From positions 110,257-174,256 of the forward strand of contig JAMZAV010002191.1 of assembly GCA_024449915.1 (NCBI GenBank): a stretch of 64,000 bases of DNA, in the 5' to 3' direction. Shown here one piece after another: positions 11,696-22,917 of this stretch. Source of the stretch: Sweltsa coloradensis. Lineage: Eukaryota > Arthropoda > Insecta > Plecoptera > Chloroperlidae. Each line of letters opens with the position of its first letter. Position 1 is the first letter of the stretch. Under the pieces are notes generated by a model. It had not been told where the DNA came from. It ran no database searches and saw nothing but the letters and a program-made list of their open reading frames with translations. Made by a program: the position numbers and the translations under genes.

Positions 11696-11984
11696 AAAGC
11701 GCTTCAGGCTTCGATTCCCGCCACTGGGGGAGACAACACGCGGATGCGCGCGCAACATATGCAGAGACGAGACACCAGTCAGTCGTACAGGGAGTGCCGA
11801 ACGGGGAACAACGCGTCGTGGTGGTGACCCTGGTTAATGGGAGATGTGATTTCTCGAAACTTTCGGGTGAGGTGGGGTAAGTGAGACTACCTACTAGTTT
11901 TATCGTGTGACAAAACCCAGAAAAAAATGGTGAATAATAATTACATTACTTATGTCCACGAAAATTTAACACTGAACATATATA
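11696..11984. other. Unassigned sequence before the LTR element
   Basis: GC-rich DNA (to about 11830) with a short Arg/Thr-rich open frame and no motif, followed by AT-rich sequence leading into the TA microsatellite. Confidence 0.35.
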
Positions 11985-11991
11985 TAGATAA

Positions 11992-12029
<38 letters not shown>

Positions 12030-12043
12030 TATATATATATATA
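11985..12043. repeat. (TA)n microsatellite, insertion site of the LTR element
   Basis: A TA run with two short interruptions ends directly at the TG of the 5' LTR. The 3' LTR is followed by TATATAT at 20019, so the element probably inserted within TA-repeat DNA. Confidence 0.85.
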
Positions 12044-14211
12044 TGTCAAGGCCGGGGGGTTTGTAGGCTACTTCAAACCTTTTGGAAGATACATATTTTC
12101 AATATGGAATTTGCATATCAACTCATTTTTCAGATTTGCAAATAATATTTGCATGTCAACTTTAATTATAATTGGTAATTAATATTCCACTGCCGTCTAA
12201 TTTCATTAATTAATTAAAGTTCATTCACTTAGAACCAAAAATTAATTCTAATTAATATTGATTTAGTTAGGGAACATCTTCACAACTGGAGTTTTTTTCT
12301 AGATGCATCGAAGGCCAGGTTCAAGGTTTTAAAAGCCAGATCGAAGTTTATTTTTGCGGGGAAAAACATCGACCAAGCACGTATTTCCCATAAATAATTG
12401 TTTTCATAGAAACGAGTGAAAAGGCGAGATGCTCGCTGGAGACAGTTGTCTGATTTCTAGATAAAGGACTTGCCGTGTAGCTGGGGCAGGCTTGGAGACG
12501 TTCAGTCCAAGGAGATTAGTTCAGTCAAGCGCAGTGTTGGCCTATTTTGTGTTTTAATCTCACTTCGTGGTATTGCAATGCGACGCAGGTTGGAGCTAGT
12601 TTTAGACCTATAATAAGGGTCGAGTTAACTTGATTCCTAAAACAAAGGGCATAAGTCCACGCATTTTTCTTATGGGTTGAGGGATCTCAAGTTGAGTAGG
12701 ACAGAGTATTTAATTGGCCAGTTCCGTGGAACCTGGGGGCGATGACTGTGTTCATGAGAGACCATGGTTGGATTTTCGAAGGAGGCGAGGCCATCTCAAG
12801 TCAGGGTGGTTGTGTGGAGTCCTTGGGTGGACGTATTCGGTTGTGTTGGCCCCGAGGGTCGTATTAAGTCGAACATGGAGGCTCTGGCGAGTGCCATCTT
12901 TGCGGAGCATGCGGTCGCGTTGGTAACATTTTATAGGGGCTACATTCGGAGTAGTTACCGAACCTATTTACGGAAGGTCTGGGTGATTAGTGTGAGAGAG
13001 TTTAAGAGAGGATTTATGCAAATTGTGTCAGTTTTTTTAAGGTTAAAATTCGTGAAAGTGTCACTGCTACATCAGTTTCATGTACGGTGAAAAGTAAAAT
13101 TTGTATCAGTTTTTATCGCAAATAGTTATAAAAGTGTCACTGTTACATCTGTTTCATTTTACGGTGAAAATAAATAATTGTTATTTACTTTTTTTAACGT
13201 TTATTCCCAACGGCAATAAAAACCAAACGTTACTGTCACAACATTTAGAGTGCAGTACAATAATTGTATCGTTATCTTAACCAACACGCGTCCACGGACA
13301 GCAACAAAATCATCATCGTTTATAAAACCGCAAAAATAAAAAGAACAATAAATTCTTCAACGTCATCTACACATTAAATAGGCAAAAAAAAAGCCATTTA
13401 ATGTGAATTATAAATTGAACTGCGAGATATCGTCTAAAGGGGGGACCAATCGTTGTGAGCAGAGGGGGGTACTGACAGCCCAGGATCGACGCTAGCCAGT
13501 AGAAACCTGGCTACCTGCATCACCAAAGCCCCCCATATCACTCGTACCGCATCAAGACAGCAATAATCCCTTGTGCATCAAGATAGTGATTTCAATAGTG
13601 AATTGTGCGTCTAAAAAAAACCATCTAATTACATCATCTCATCGTAAAATCAAACAACAATAAACGGATTATACATACAACGGCAGAAGGATAAGTACCT
13701 GTCATAAGACATTTTTCTTTAAATTATCAGTTGATTTATTGTTTTTAAAAGGGAATTATCATAACATGTCATAAATGTCTGTCTAGTTTTTAATCGCAAC
13801 AGATAGGAATAACGAGCTCGTAGGTAGGTAGGAAATGTACCTATTTGACCCCATATTTACAAATGTTCAATAGTGAACCAGGCATTGTTCAACTTACATA
13901 TGCAGATCTTTGTAGTTTGGCATTCCCAACAATCCCATTCAACTCATACCTAGGCTATAGGCATTGTTGCCCGCGCGCAGACGCTGGGGCGCCAAGGGAC
14001 AACTCCCATCCACGGGAAAATTTTAAGGTAGGAGCTGGAGTAGAGTTTTTTTGTGATCTTCATTTAATTGCTAGTTTAGTGTGGGGTTTCATTTGTTAAT
14101 TTAATTTTTAATTTATCTTGGGGCGAACAATGAGCTAGTATAATTACTAGGTAGTTTTGGGGGAATTTTCCCTAGCCGGGCAAGCAGAATAAATTCCCGC
14201 ATCCCTTTACA
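12044..14211 (+). repeat. 5' long terminal repeat
   Basis: It aligns end to end with 17847-20018, with scattered substitutions and many small indels (several in homopolymers). An AATAAA at 14188-14193 lies about 20 bp from the end, as expected for polyadenylation in the LTR. The frames inside it (12714-13090, 13845-14099) are not conserved as frames between the two copies. Confidence 0.9.
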
Positions 14212-14440
14212 ATTTTGTCTCCCAACTAAGGGGCATGAATATTTACCGCGACCCGAGATTTTTTTTTAATTTTTGCACCAATTGTAAGCGCATACCTTAC
14301 AATTTGGCGCGTCAACAGTGGGCTTGATTATAAACCGCGACCCGAGATTTTTATTAAATTTTGCTTGATTATAAACCGCGATCCTGAGATTTTTATTGGA
14401 TTTTAATGTTAACTTGTGCGACCCGAGATTTTTAGATTGA
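14195..14440 (+). repeat. Leader with primer-binding-like site and repeated CGACCCGAGATTTTT motif
   Basis: The LTR end and leader are partly duplicated. CGCATCCCTTTACAATTTTG at about 14199 is echoed by CGCATACCTTACAATTTGGC at 14290, and each is followed by ACCGCGACCCGAGATTTTT. Two further decayed copies of the motif follow near 14378 and 14420. The second LTR-end echo carries the primer-binding-like TGGCGCGTCAACAGTGGG. The tRNA primer is not identified. Confidence 0.7.
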
Positions 14441-14492
14441 GTTTGTTTATTCCCTGTAGGGGGAATCGAATAGATAAAAGATTGATTTGATA

Positions 14493-15332
14493 ATGTCAAT
14501 GTCAGAAGAGGAGCTAGAGATAGAGGTTTGGGGGGATGGGAATCAGGTTTCCATGACAGAGATAAAAATAGTCAGACTAGATGAGTCAATTTTAAGTACT
14601 ACCGATATGTCCCCAATAAAAGGTAGAGGAGGAGACGAAATAACAATGATAGGAGATATCACAGAGCCACAATCGTTGGTAGATAGTACAGGGAAATCAA
14701 CAGAAGATGAGGGTCTAGGGAGCACAGAAACGAGCGCACAAACGTCACTTGAACAAAAGAATGACAACCAGTCGTTAGAAAAGATTTTGGCACAGATACA
14801 ACAACAATCAGCAGAATGGCAACAGATAATGTCAACAGAAATAAAACAACTGTCAGCAGAAAAACAACAATCAGTAGAAATGCAACAGACAATGCTAACA
14901 GCAATACAACAACAATCAGAAAAAATCGACAATCATATGATAAAAATAGATAAACAGACTGAGGAATTCAGGGAAGAAATGTCGAAAAAATTATCAGAGG
15001 TTAAAAAAGAAATAGATAAGGAAAAGCAGGAAATACAAGCACAGATAAAGGGAGTGAATAACCAGGTTAGCGTGCTAGATAGTAAAATAGAGAGTGTGAA
15101 GGACAATCTGGAAGGTAAAATAGATAGTCAGGCCAAGGCATTAACCCGACAAGTAACTCACTTTGATAATGAAATAGGGAAAAGAATCGATAACACAGAA
15201 CAGGTTATCCACAATCATCAAGTTATGATAGACAAACATGATAAACAACAAGTGACAGTTATGGAAAAAATAAAAACAGTGACCATAGCAATCACTGGGG
15301 TTGAAAAAAGGAACAAGAGAATCAAAATGTAG
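14493..15332 (+). CDS. Gag-like coiled-coil protein of the LTR retrotransposon
   Basis: 279 codons from the first ATG (14493). The frame is open two codons further upstream, but only from TTG. An acidic N-terminal region (residues about 1-95, with EEELEIEVWGDG near the start) is followed by a long heptad-rich Gln/Glu/Lys coiled coil (about residues 95-260) with repeats such as QQQSAEWQQ and SAEKQQS, ending in a basic tail (KRNKRIKM). No CCHC zinc knuckle or capsid homology is visible within it, so the C-terminal Gag part is probably lost. Its place directly after the leader supports Gag; low-complexity coiled coils can mimic many proteins. No membrane segment is seen. Beyond the stop, lysine/glutamate-rich sequence continues in broken frames. 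Confidence 0.65.
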   Translation: MSMSEEELEIEVWGDGNQVSMTEIKIVRLDESILSTTDMSPIKGRGGDEITMIGDITEPQSLVDSTGKSTEDEGLGSTETSAQTSLEQKNDNQSLEKILAQIQQQSAEWQQIMSTEIKQLSAEKQQSVEMQQTMLTAIQQQSEKIDNHMIKIDKQTEEFREEMSKKLSEVKKEIDKEKQEIQAQIKGVNNQVSVLDSKIESVKDNLEGKIDSQAKALTRQVTHFDNEIGKRIDNTEQVIHNHQVMIDKHDKQQVTVMEKIKTVTIAITGVEKRNKRIKM

Positions 15333-16220
15333 AAGGGGGTGAAATGCGCAACAAGTTACAGGAATAAAAAATCATTTGAGCCCAGGTCGAAACAGGCAAT
15401 CAATCATCAAATCAACGAACAAGTACAACGCGAGATGCAAAGTACACGCGAACAAATTTACAAACTAAAAGATTTAAAAGAGATTAAATCGGAAACTCAT
15501 CAATGAAGCAGAAAAATAAACAGGTAGTGTGAGTACACTAGAGCAAGAGGAAGAACGGAGTGATAAGGAGGATGATTGTTTGAAAATTGTAGAGTTGGAG
15601 GTTGATAAGGGGAGATAGATAAGGAAAAATGATAAGGAAAGTGTGGGTGATAAAAGAGTTAGTGTGAAAAAAAATGTTTGATAAGGAAGTAGAAGTGCAG
15701 TGCGGATAAAAGCAAGCGTTTAAAAAAGAGTGTTTGGGAAATTGGAATGATAAGGATTAGTGAGAAAAATGGGGTGATGGAAGTGTCATAATGAGGACAC
15801 CTTTGTAATGAGCAAAGAAAGGGTATCGAGTTGGAAGTTTAAAGTTTGAATGGAAAAAAAGAGAGAGAAAAAGTAGGAAAAGGGATAGTGGAAATCAATC
15901 GTTTTAGGGGGGCTAGACTGGTGTGAAAGGGAATGGGACGATAGGAGGGGGTAATAAGAAGAGGAGATTGGAGAAGTGTGTGTTAGCTAGATTTAAAATG
16001 GAAGATCTAGGACAGAAGGACAAAGGAGAGAAAAGGAAAGTGAAAATGAAACGGCTTACGGGCAAAAACACTAGCAATGAGTGGACAGGTTTTGTAGTTT
16101 GGAAGGGGGTGGATTACACAGACTCCGGCAAGAATGCCTATGCTTTAAGGATGAGAGGGGATTGCCAAAGGGAGTCTTTAATGTGGTAAACCCAAAACCC
16201 TACCTCACCTTAGACCCATA
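15333..16220 (+). pseudogene. Decayed coding remnant of the LTR element interior
   Basis: Purine-rich, Lys/Glu-biased sequence in broken frames, with one open piece of 88 codons (15923-16189). Another frame ends in KGVFNVVNPKPYLTLDP and a stop at about 16220, which looks like a natural protein C-terminus, possibly of an integrase-type polyprotein. No catalytic motif remains. An internal deletion that removed most of pol would explain the size. Confidence 0.45.
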
Positions 16221-17836
16221 ACCTATGACCGGACCTTTACCAAAACACCATGTATATTTGTAATTTATTGTGAGAACTAAGTTTAACAATGTCGGGGGTG
16301 TGCTACTGATAATATTTTCAGGAGACGAGGTATTGTTATATCTTATGTTCAAATTTATGAGTAATTTTCAAGCAATGAGCAATTGACACAGTAAAATAAT
16401 ATATGATAATTTTAAGTTTGAAACGGATAGAATATAATTTTTCTAAGCAATTCTCTTTTGATAACGCATACAAACAGTATGACGTAATAAGTAACTAAGA
16501 AATCTTAAAAGTTGCACCTAAAGTGCAAAATTCTAACAAAAAATCAATCAAAAAGAGGTAGTAATAAGGAACTACTGAAACAGATAATTTATGGTAATTA
16601 CTTGAAAGTCTTGAGGGCATTGTAATATGTAAATTAAGGGGATTGTGTGTGATAGCTGGGGTGTAGAGTACAGGATTTGTCTCGGCACTAATTGATGTCT
16701 GCATTGGGGAATACAGGCTACTGTAGTAATTTAAATGTTGCCTGTATTCCTTCAAGAGGGTAGTTATCCTAGATAGATGTCATTGTTGCAACAAATGATA
16801 ACGTCAAGGCCGTAATTTAAATTTAGTTTGTGAGGCTTTTTCCCTGCTGAGATCAAGCAAGTTGGCAGCTATGGGGTTTGCCAGAATTTGCAAAAATTGT
16901 TGTTTCTTTGCTGGAGGCGTGTCATAGCAAACTAATGATTTAAAGTAAATGTGGATTAGATTATCAAGAAAGGAATTTTTTATTTGTCATTCGTACTTGC
17001 GGAAAGCAATAAGCGACCTAGGTAGTCTTTTGAGTACCCAGCGATATGAATAAATTTTAAAGAGGGTGGGGATATAATTTTGTTCCAATTGCACACACAC
17101 ATATATGTCGAATATACAATGAAAGCCTTCTACCAAGACGAAGGAAAACCTAAAGTTTCAAGTTTAGCAGGGTACGTTTTTACTAATCATCTGGTGATTT
17201 AGTGTTTTTATTTTATATTCTATACTTGTATGTGTTTTATATGTAAATAGACTAAATGTCTAGGAGAGGCATTTCAGGGTGAACGGAAGTAGGAAGTAAA
17301 TACCAGCTGAGGAGCATGTCAGATGCTCGAGAGGGGCGTGTAGGCCTGTGACACCGCTCAGATAGCAACACACTATGGTAGACGCGCATGCGCGTGAGGG
17401 TGGAAGCTTGATGAGCCTCACTGCAAGATGGTAGGAAGACCAGCTGAGAGGTAGGGGAGGTAGACGACCTTGTCGAGAAGAGCCGGTCTTGGTGGTGACA
17501 ATAGAGCAAGGTTGCTTTGAGCACGCGGAAGTAAACATCAGTGATGTAACCGCTAGCTATACTCCCTTCCACCTAAGGTTACTTTTGGATTAGAATTTTT
17601 TGAGTTTTTAGTTACTGGGCTTTTAAATTTTAATTTTAATTTTAAAATTAAAAGCAAGGTGAAGGCTTACTAATGCTACAAAAGCATTGCTATTGGAAGT
17701 AGAGAACATTAGAAATAATTGGTTGTTAATGAAGTTTAAATTTTTTACTTTAAAATTTTTAATTTTTCAATTCAAAGGTTTTCATTGCAAGTGTGAGGGG
17801 AATAATTTAAATATATGCTAATTTAAAATTATGCCC
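16221..17836. other. Non-coding 3' part of the LTR element interior
   Basis: AT-rich sequence without recognised domains. 17252-17572 is open on the minus strand for about 106 codons without any motif. A short palindromic TTTTAATTTTAATTTTAAAA tract lies at about 17625-17650. Confidence 0.5.
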
Positions 17837-17845
17837 AAGGGGGAA
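17837..17845 (+). promoter_or_regulatory. Polypurine tract of the LTR element
   Basis: AAGGGGGAA lies one base before the TG of the 3' LTR, the position where plus-strand DNA synthesis is primed in LTR retrotransposons. Confidence 0.8.
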
Positions 17846-17846
17846 T

Positions 17847-20018
17847 TGTCAAGGCCAAGGGGTGTAGGCTACTTCAAACCTTGAAGATACATTTTTCAAT
17901 ATGGAATTTTTCATATCAACTCATTTTTCTAGATTGCATAATAATATTTGCATGTCAAAATTTTAAAATTTTAATTGGTAATTTAAAATTCCACTGCCGT
18001 CTAATTTCATTAATTTAATTAAAGTATCATTTCACTTAGTTTAAACCCAAAATTAATTCAATTAATATTGATTTTGTTAGGAACATCTTCACAACTGGAG
18101 ATTTTTTCTAGATGCCCTCGAAGGCCAGGTTCAAGGTTTTAAAAGCCAGATCGAAGCTTATTTTTGCTGGGAAAAAAGTCGACCCCAAAACGTAGTTTAC
18201 CATAAATAATTGTTTTCATAGAAACGAGTGAAAAGGCGAGATGCTCGCTGGAGACAGTTGTCTGAGTCTAGATAAAGGACTTGCCGTTTTAGCTAGGCAG
18301 GCTTGGAGACGTTCAGTCCAGGAGATTAGTTCAGTCAAGCGCAGTGGGTTTGGGCCTATTTTGCTGGGTTTAATCTCACTTCGTGGTATTGCAATGCGAC
18401 GCAGGTTGGAGCTAGTTTTAGACCTATAATAAGGGTCGAGTTAACTGATTTCCTACACAAAGGATAAGTACACGCATTTTTTTATGGGTTTAGGGATCTC
18501 AAGTGAGTAGGACAGAGTATTTAATTGGCCAGTTCCGTGGAACCTGAGGGGCGATGACTGTGTTCATGAGAGACCATGGTTTGGGTTTCGAAGGAGGCGA
18601 GGCCATCTCAAGTCAGTGGTGGTTGTGTGGAGTCCCTTTGGGGGGACGTATTCGGTGTGTTGGACCCGAGGTCGTATTAAGTCGAACATGGAGGCTCTGG
18701 CGAGTGCCATCTTTCGGAGCATGCGGTCGCGTTGGTAACATTTTATAGGGGCTACATTCGGGGTAGTTACCGAACCGGTATTTTCGGAAGGTCTGGTGAT
18801 TAGTGTGAGAGAGTTTAAGAGAGGATTTATGCAAATTGTGTCAGTTTTTAAGGTTAAAATTCGTGAAAGTGTCACTGCTACATCAGTTTTATGTACGGTG
18901 AAAAATAAAATTGTATCAGTTTTTATCGCAAAAAAGTTATCAAAAATGTCACGGGTTTCATCTGTTTTATGTACGGTGAAAATAAATTAATTGTTATTTA
19001 CTTTTTTAACGTTTATTGCCAACGGCAATCAAACCAAAAAGTACTGGGCACAACAGTAGAGTGCAGTACAATAATTGTATCGTTATCTTAACCAACACGC
19101 GCCACGGACAGCAACAAAATCACATCGTTTATAAAACCGTCAAAAAAAAAAAGAACAATAAATTCTTCAACGTCATCTACACATTAAATAGGCAAATAAA
19201 AGCCATTTAATGTGAAAATTTTAAATTGAACTGCGAGATACTCGTCTACAAGGGGGACCAATCGTGTGAGCAGAGGGGGTACTGACAGCCCAGGATCGAC
19301 GCTAGCCAGTAGTACCTGGCTACCTGCATACACCAAAGCCCTCCCATATCAAATTCGTACCGCATCAAGACAGCAATATATCCCTTGTGCATCAAGATAG
19401 TGATTTCAATAGTGAATTGTGCGTCTAAAAAAAAACCATCTAATTACATCATCTCATCGTAAAATCAACAACAATAAACGGATTATACATTACAAACGGC
19501 AGAAGGATAAGTTAAATGTCATAAAACAGTTTTCTTTATAATTATCAGTTTATTTATTTGTATTTAAAGGAATTATCATAACATGTCATAAATGTCTGTC
19601 TAGTTTTAAAACGCAACAGATAGGAATAACGAGCTCGTTTGGTAGGTAGGAAATGTACCTATTTGTATCATCATTTTCAAATGTTCAATAGTGAACAGGC
19701 ATTGTTTTTTAACTTTCATAGCAGTATCTTTGTAGTTTGCATTCCAACAATCCCATTCACTCATACCTAGGCTATAGGCATTGTTGCCGGCGCGCGCAGA
19801 CGCTGAGGCGCCAAGGGACAAAATCCCATCCACGGGACAATTTAAGGTAGGGGCTGGAGTAGAGTTTTTTTGTGATCCATTTAATTGCTAGTTTAGTGTG
19901 AGGGTTTATTTGTTAATTTATTCTAATTTCTTTTTGCGAACTAATGAGTAGTATAATTACTAGGTATTTTTGGGGAAATTCCTAGCGGGCAAGCAGAATA
20001 AATTCCGCATACCTTACA
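17847..20018 (+). repeat. 3' long terminal repeat
   Basis: This direct repeat of the 5' LTR shows many small indels against it. AATAAA lies at 19997-20002. The right border is the TTACA just before TATATATTTT. Confidence 0.9.
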
Positions 20019-20200
20019 TATATATTTTATATTATATATAATATATTATATATATATATATGAATGTTTAACCTGGCTTTATAGAACGACTTTTGACGCT
20101 GTTAGTTGTACTTTAGGACAAAATTACTATATATATATTTTTATTATATTATAATTCCTTAAAGATCTTGTTTTTTATCATATATAATATATATGCACCT
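20019..20200. repeat. (TA)n-rich DNA right of the LTR element
   Basis: Several TA tracts (20019-20062, 20128-20152, 20178-20195) are separated by short unique pieces. Confidence 0.7.
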
Positions 20201-20204
20201 AGAA

Positions 20205-20310
20205 ATCAATCTTATCAAAACACACCTTTAATCATCACATCAATTTTCATTATCAAAAGGCGGGGCAAATTTTCCTACGTTGAAGCGCCTAAATTTCTCA
20301 CGCGTATCAC
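20205..20310 (+). repeat. LINE-B 3' terminal fragment
   Basis: CATTATCAAAAGGCGGGGCAA and GTTGAAGCGCC, then TTTCTCACGCG, match the LINE-B terminal block, with the conserved hairpin loop partly lost. Confidence 0.7.
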
Positions 20311-20818
20311 ATGCATAATAAGCTCTGTTTCAATATGAGCCTACAAATAAATACTTTTACAACCAAAATATATATATAAATATAAATTATTTATATATAT
20401 ATATAAATATATGAAATATAGTTTTGAGGTAAACTGCGTGTTTTATGATTATAATAAAATAAATTTTATTACCGAGTTTCACTAGGGTCACTATTTATCA
20501 AAGGTTATAAACAAAACCAAAAAGGAATAACAAAGTACAAGAGAATAATTAAAACCGCCATCTAGGAAAACAGATCAGATGATAGACAGAGAGTGAGAGA
20601 AGCCCCCAATGTTAGCGGGTATGTTATCTCCTACTTCTTGTCACGGGACCTTCCCGGAGTTGGTCTAATGGACGAGTTTCATTCTCAGATGGTGGTGGAG
20701 CATCAGCCTGCAATAGTCTAGTATGTCCACTTCTCGTTATACGAACACCTTATATCTATGATATATATATATCTATATATATATATATTAAGTTTTTAAG
20801 GCTTTCGTGGCCCGAAGT
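20311..20818. other. Unassigned with TA microsatellites
   Basis: TA tracts lie near 20370-20415 and 20758-20790. The piece at 20570-20750 is of normal composition with no recognised motif. Confidence 0.4.
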
Positions 20819-20996
20819 ATTAGAATCACAATTGTAAACTTGTCGGGTTATTTCACCACGTCGATTTGACTTACCCATGTCAACGTTCAGGCAGTCGTCC
20901 TGATGACAGGACCCAGAGCGGTCCAGAAACGTTGACATGGGTAAGTCAAATCGACGTGGCGAAATAACCCGACAAGTTTACAATTGTGATTCTAAT
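20819..20996. repeat. Palindrome with 69-bp arms around a hammerhead-like core
   Basis: 20819-20887 and 20928-20996 are inverted complements with about one mismatch. The 40-nt loop on the + strand contains CTGATGA (20900-20906), a GGACC/GGTCC stem (20909-20913 with 20920-20924) and GAAA (20926-20929), after which the arm starts. That order is the one found in hammerhead ribozymes, which are known from Penelope-like elements. Here two extra bases (CA) precede and one (A) follows stem II, and stem I is not convincing, so activity is doubtful. Confidence 0.8.
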
Positions 20997-21124
20997 ATAT
21001 ATATATATATATGTATACTAAAGTTGACTCACCCTTAAACCACAGAAACACATTAAGCTTTCAGTTTTGGTTTCGGGTTAAAAATAAATTTTAGGTTTGA
21101 TTTATTTTAATTGTACTAAGTCCT

Positions 21125-21285
21125 CTGAAATTCCCCGCGGGGGCCCGGTCCCGCGAAAAAAAAACCCACCTTTGTTCCCTCCCTGGCGGGGTTTCTGACC
21201 ACAGGGGCTCCTCCATCCCATATCCCCTGGCTAGAGGGGCGCTTTATGACCCAAGGGTTGACGGCCGCCCAAAAAAACAAAACCT
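21125..21285 (+). repeat. SINE-A fragment, internally deleted
   Basis: Head words (GGGGGCCCGGTCCCGCG) are joined to CTGACCACAGGGGCTCCTCC, CCCCTGGCTAGAGGGGCGC and a tail AAGGGTTGACGGCCGCCC. Confidence 0.65.
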
Positions 21286-21394
21286 ACACTGAACGTGGCT
21301 GCATTTTTCTTCACTTTCTGTTCGCCGTCCCTGTGAGTGTCACGCTACGTTTAAAAACCCGAATATGACTTACACTGACATATTTTCTAGTTTT

Positions 21395-21600
21395 CCCCTT
21401 AAACAAGAAAACGGTTGTTCCCAGATGTGACGCTGTGATAACCCTGATCGGGATCAAATTTACAAGTGTCCTTTAAATAATCCCTTCGCATAAATGATTC
21501 CCCAGACAAGTCTTTATCATTTTGATAACGGCGACACACTAAAAAATTTCTCGTTCAAAAAATGAATTTTGCCATATTTCATTCCTAAAGCTCATGTTTT
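21395..21600 (+). pseudogene. LINE-B fragment, zinc-knuckle region
   Basis: AACGGTTGTTCCCAGATGTG and later GATAACGGCGACACACT match the end of LINE-B ORF2. The frame is broken. Confidence 0.6.
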
Positions 21601-22139
21601 TTTTTGTGAAAAATTTAAATTTTTTCTTTAGTACAAACATAGTATACAAAATGAAAATCGTCCAAAACAAACCAATTTATTATCTTCCATACCCCCAGGC
21701 GCGCAATATTACCCTAACCCCAGGATGCGCCTATTTTTTACTGGTCGTCATTGAACCCCCCTTTGGGCTGTTGCCTTCGATTAGACCATATATTCTACGT
21801 AATTTTTATCTGGGTGTTCTTTAGGCATTTCCACGAGGAAAAAAGGCACTTAAAAACAGAAACTGGCCCTTTTGGACCGCTGTACTCAGCTTTTTAAAAT
21901 AAAATAAAAGATTGACAAAATTTGTTTTTTTTTAATTATTCCGATTTTTTCTTTTTTGTAATATCGCATTTAAAAATTTATTTTAAATCTTCCAAATTTT
22001 TTTTACTCACAACTTGCTACAATGCTTTCCAGGAAATCTTTTGATCTATAACTTTATACCGACGATTTTGAGTAACATTAAAAAAACACTCAAAAAAACG
22101 GTTTTTAATGGGACCCTTTTTTTCATGGCTTTTTAATAG
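21601..22139. other. Unassigned AT-rich stretch with many homopolymers
   Basis: Frequent runs of T, A and C. The 76-codon frame at 21594 has no motif. Homopolymer-rich copies of known repeats on both sides suggest local sequence error. Confidence 0.35.
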
Positions 22140-22415
22140 GGGTTAATATGAACCACGTCGGGCTGCAAGGAAACTTCCCACGCCAAAAACGTTGCATGAT
22201 TTCAATTGATCTTTTTCGTTCCAGATCGAGTGGATTAAGCAAAAGATTGCTGGGTTTATGGGTGCAAAATAACAAATGCATAGTGTGATACTAGACGACT
22301 CGAGAATTCGTCCACCTACGTCTCGACTCTCACGTAAGAAAGGTGGTATTTTCCCGGAATTCGAAATTTGCCATACAAGTCTAACTCTCGGATATCCTTA
22401 ACCGAGAAAGATTGT
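22140..22415 (+). pseudogene. LINE-B ORF2 C-terminal fragment
   Basis: It matches 42895-43150 of the best copy: the GGGCTGCAAGGAAAC block, CGTCCACCTACGTCTCGACT (SRLSRR) and the GGATATCCTTAACC block. It is cut by a SINE-A fragment at 22418. Confidence 0.75.
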
Positions 22416-22417
22416 TC

Positions 22418-22548
22418 AACCCCCTTACCCCCCCCCACCCGTGGCTGGTTTGACCCATGGGGGGCCCCCCCCCCCCATTACCCAGGCTAGAGGGCCTTTT
22501 TGACCAAAAAGGTTTACGCATCCTTATCCAAAAAAACCAACAAAGAAA
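22418..22548 (+). repeat. SINE-A 3' fragment
   Basis: CACCCGTGGCTGGTTTGACC, CCCAGGCTAGAGGG and a decayed tail GGTTTACGCATCCTTATCC with AAAAAACC. Poly-C is overlong. Confidence 0.7.
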
Positions 22549-22559
22549 CGGATGGACGC

Positions 22560-22917
22560 ATTGGGGTTCCTTTTTCCATCAATTTATTTTGCAAATTCCA
22601 ATATATGCCTAGCGCACGCATTTGATTTTCACAATTTTAAAACAAAAATTATTAAAAAAAATGGGCGACAAAAATTTCTAAAATTGTCATTTAAGGATTT
22701 TTTTTCAAAAGGGAAATTTACAAATAAAATATTTAATTTGTATCAAATAATACTTTTTATTTTTGGGCACCATCCACCTCATCATTTTTTTTTTGTTATA
22801 ATACACTTGAAAACAATCTAAAAATCAAAAAACCACAATTTATTCCCTCAAATTTCACTATCACAGCGGGGCCAAAAAGACCCAACCGGTGAAATGCCCT
22901 AGTTTCTCACGTCGTCG
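22560..22917 (+). repeat. LINE-B 3' UTR and terminal block
   Basis: AT-rich 3' UTR, then CACAGCGGGGCCAAAAAGAC, ACCGGTGAAATGCCCTAG and TTTCTCACGTCGTCGTAC. The hairpin stem is degraded. Confidence 0.7.

Larger units (their letters stand above)
12044..20018 (+). mobile_element. LTR retrotransposon, apparently non-autonomous, 8.0 kb with 2.17-kb LTRs
   Basis: Two direct copies of about 2.17 kb (12044-14211 and 17847-20018) both start TGTCAAGGCC and end in TTACA, with the TG...CA ends usual for LTRs. A purine tract (AAGGGGGAA, 17837-17845) sits just before the 3' LTR, and a primer-binding-like TGGCGCGTCAACAGTGGG lies at 14305-14322. The 3.6-kb interior keeps a Gag-like coiled-coil frame and a short terminal coding remnant. 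I see no protease, reverse transcriptase, RNase H or integrase motifs, so this copy would need enzymes from elsewhere. Gypsy-like affinity is a guess from the layout. Confidence 0.88.

Noticed and set aside
12714..13090. Two overlapping frames as a candidate protein in the 5' LTR
   Set aside because: The equivalent region of the 3' LTR (18500-18900) does not keep the same frame, so there is no sign of coding.
14543..14932. 129-codon minus-strand frame opposite the Gag-like protein, Cys/Ser-rich
   Set aside because: It is the antisense shadow of the coiled-coil frame.
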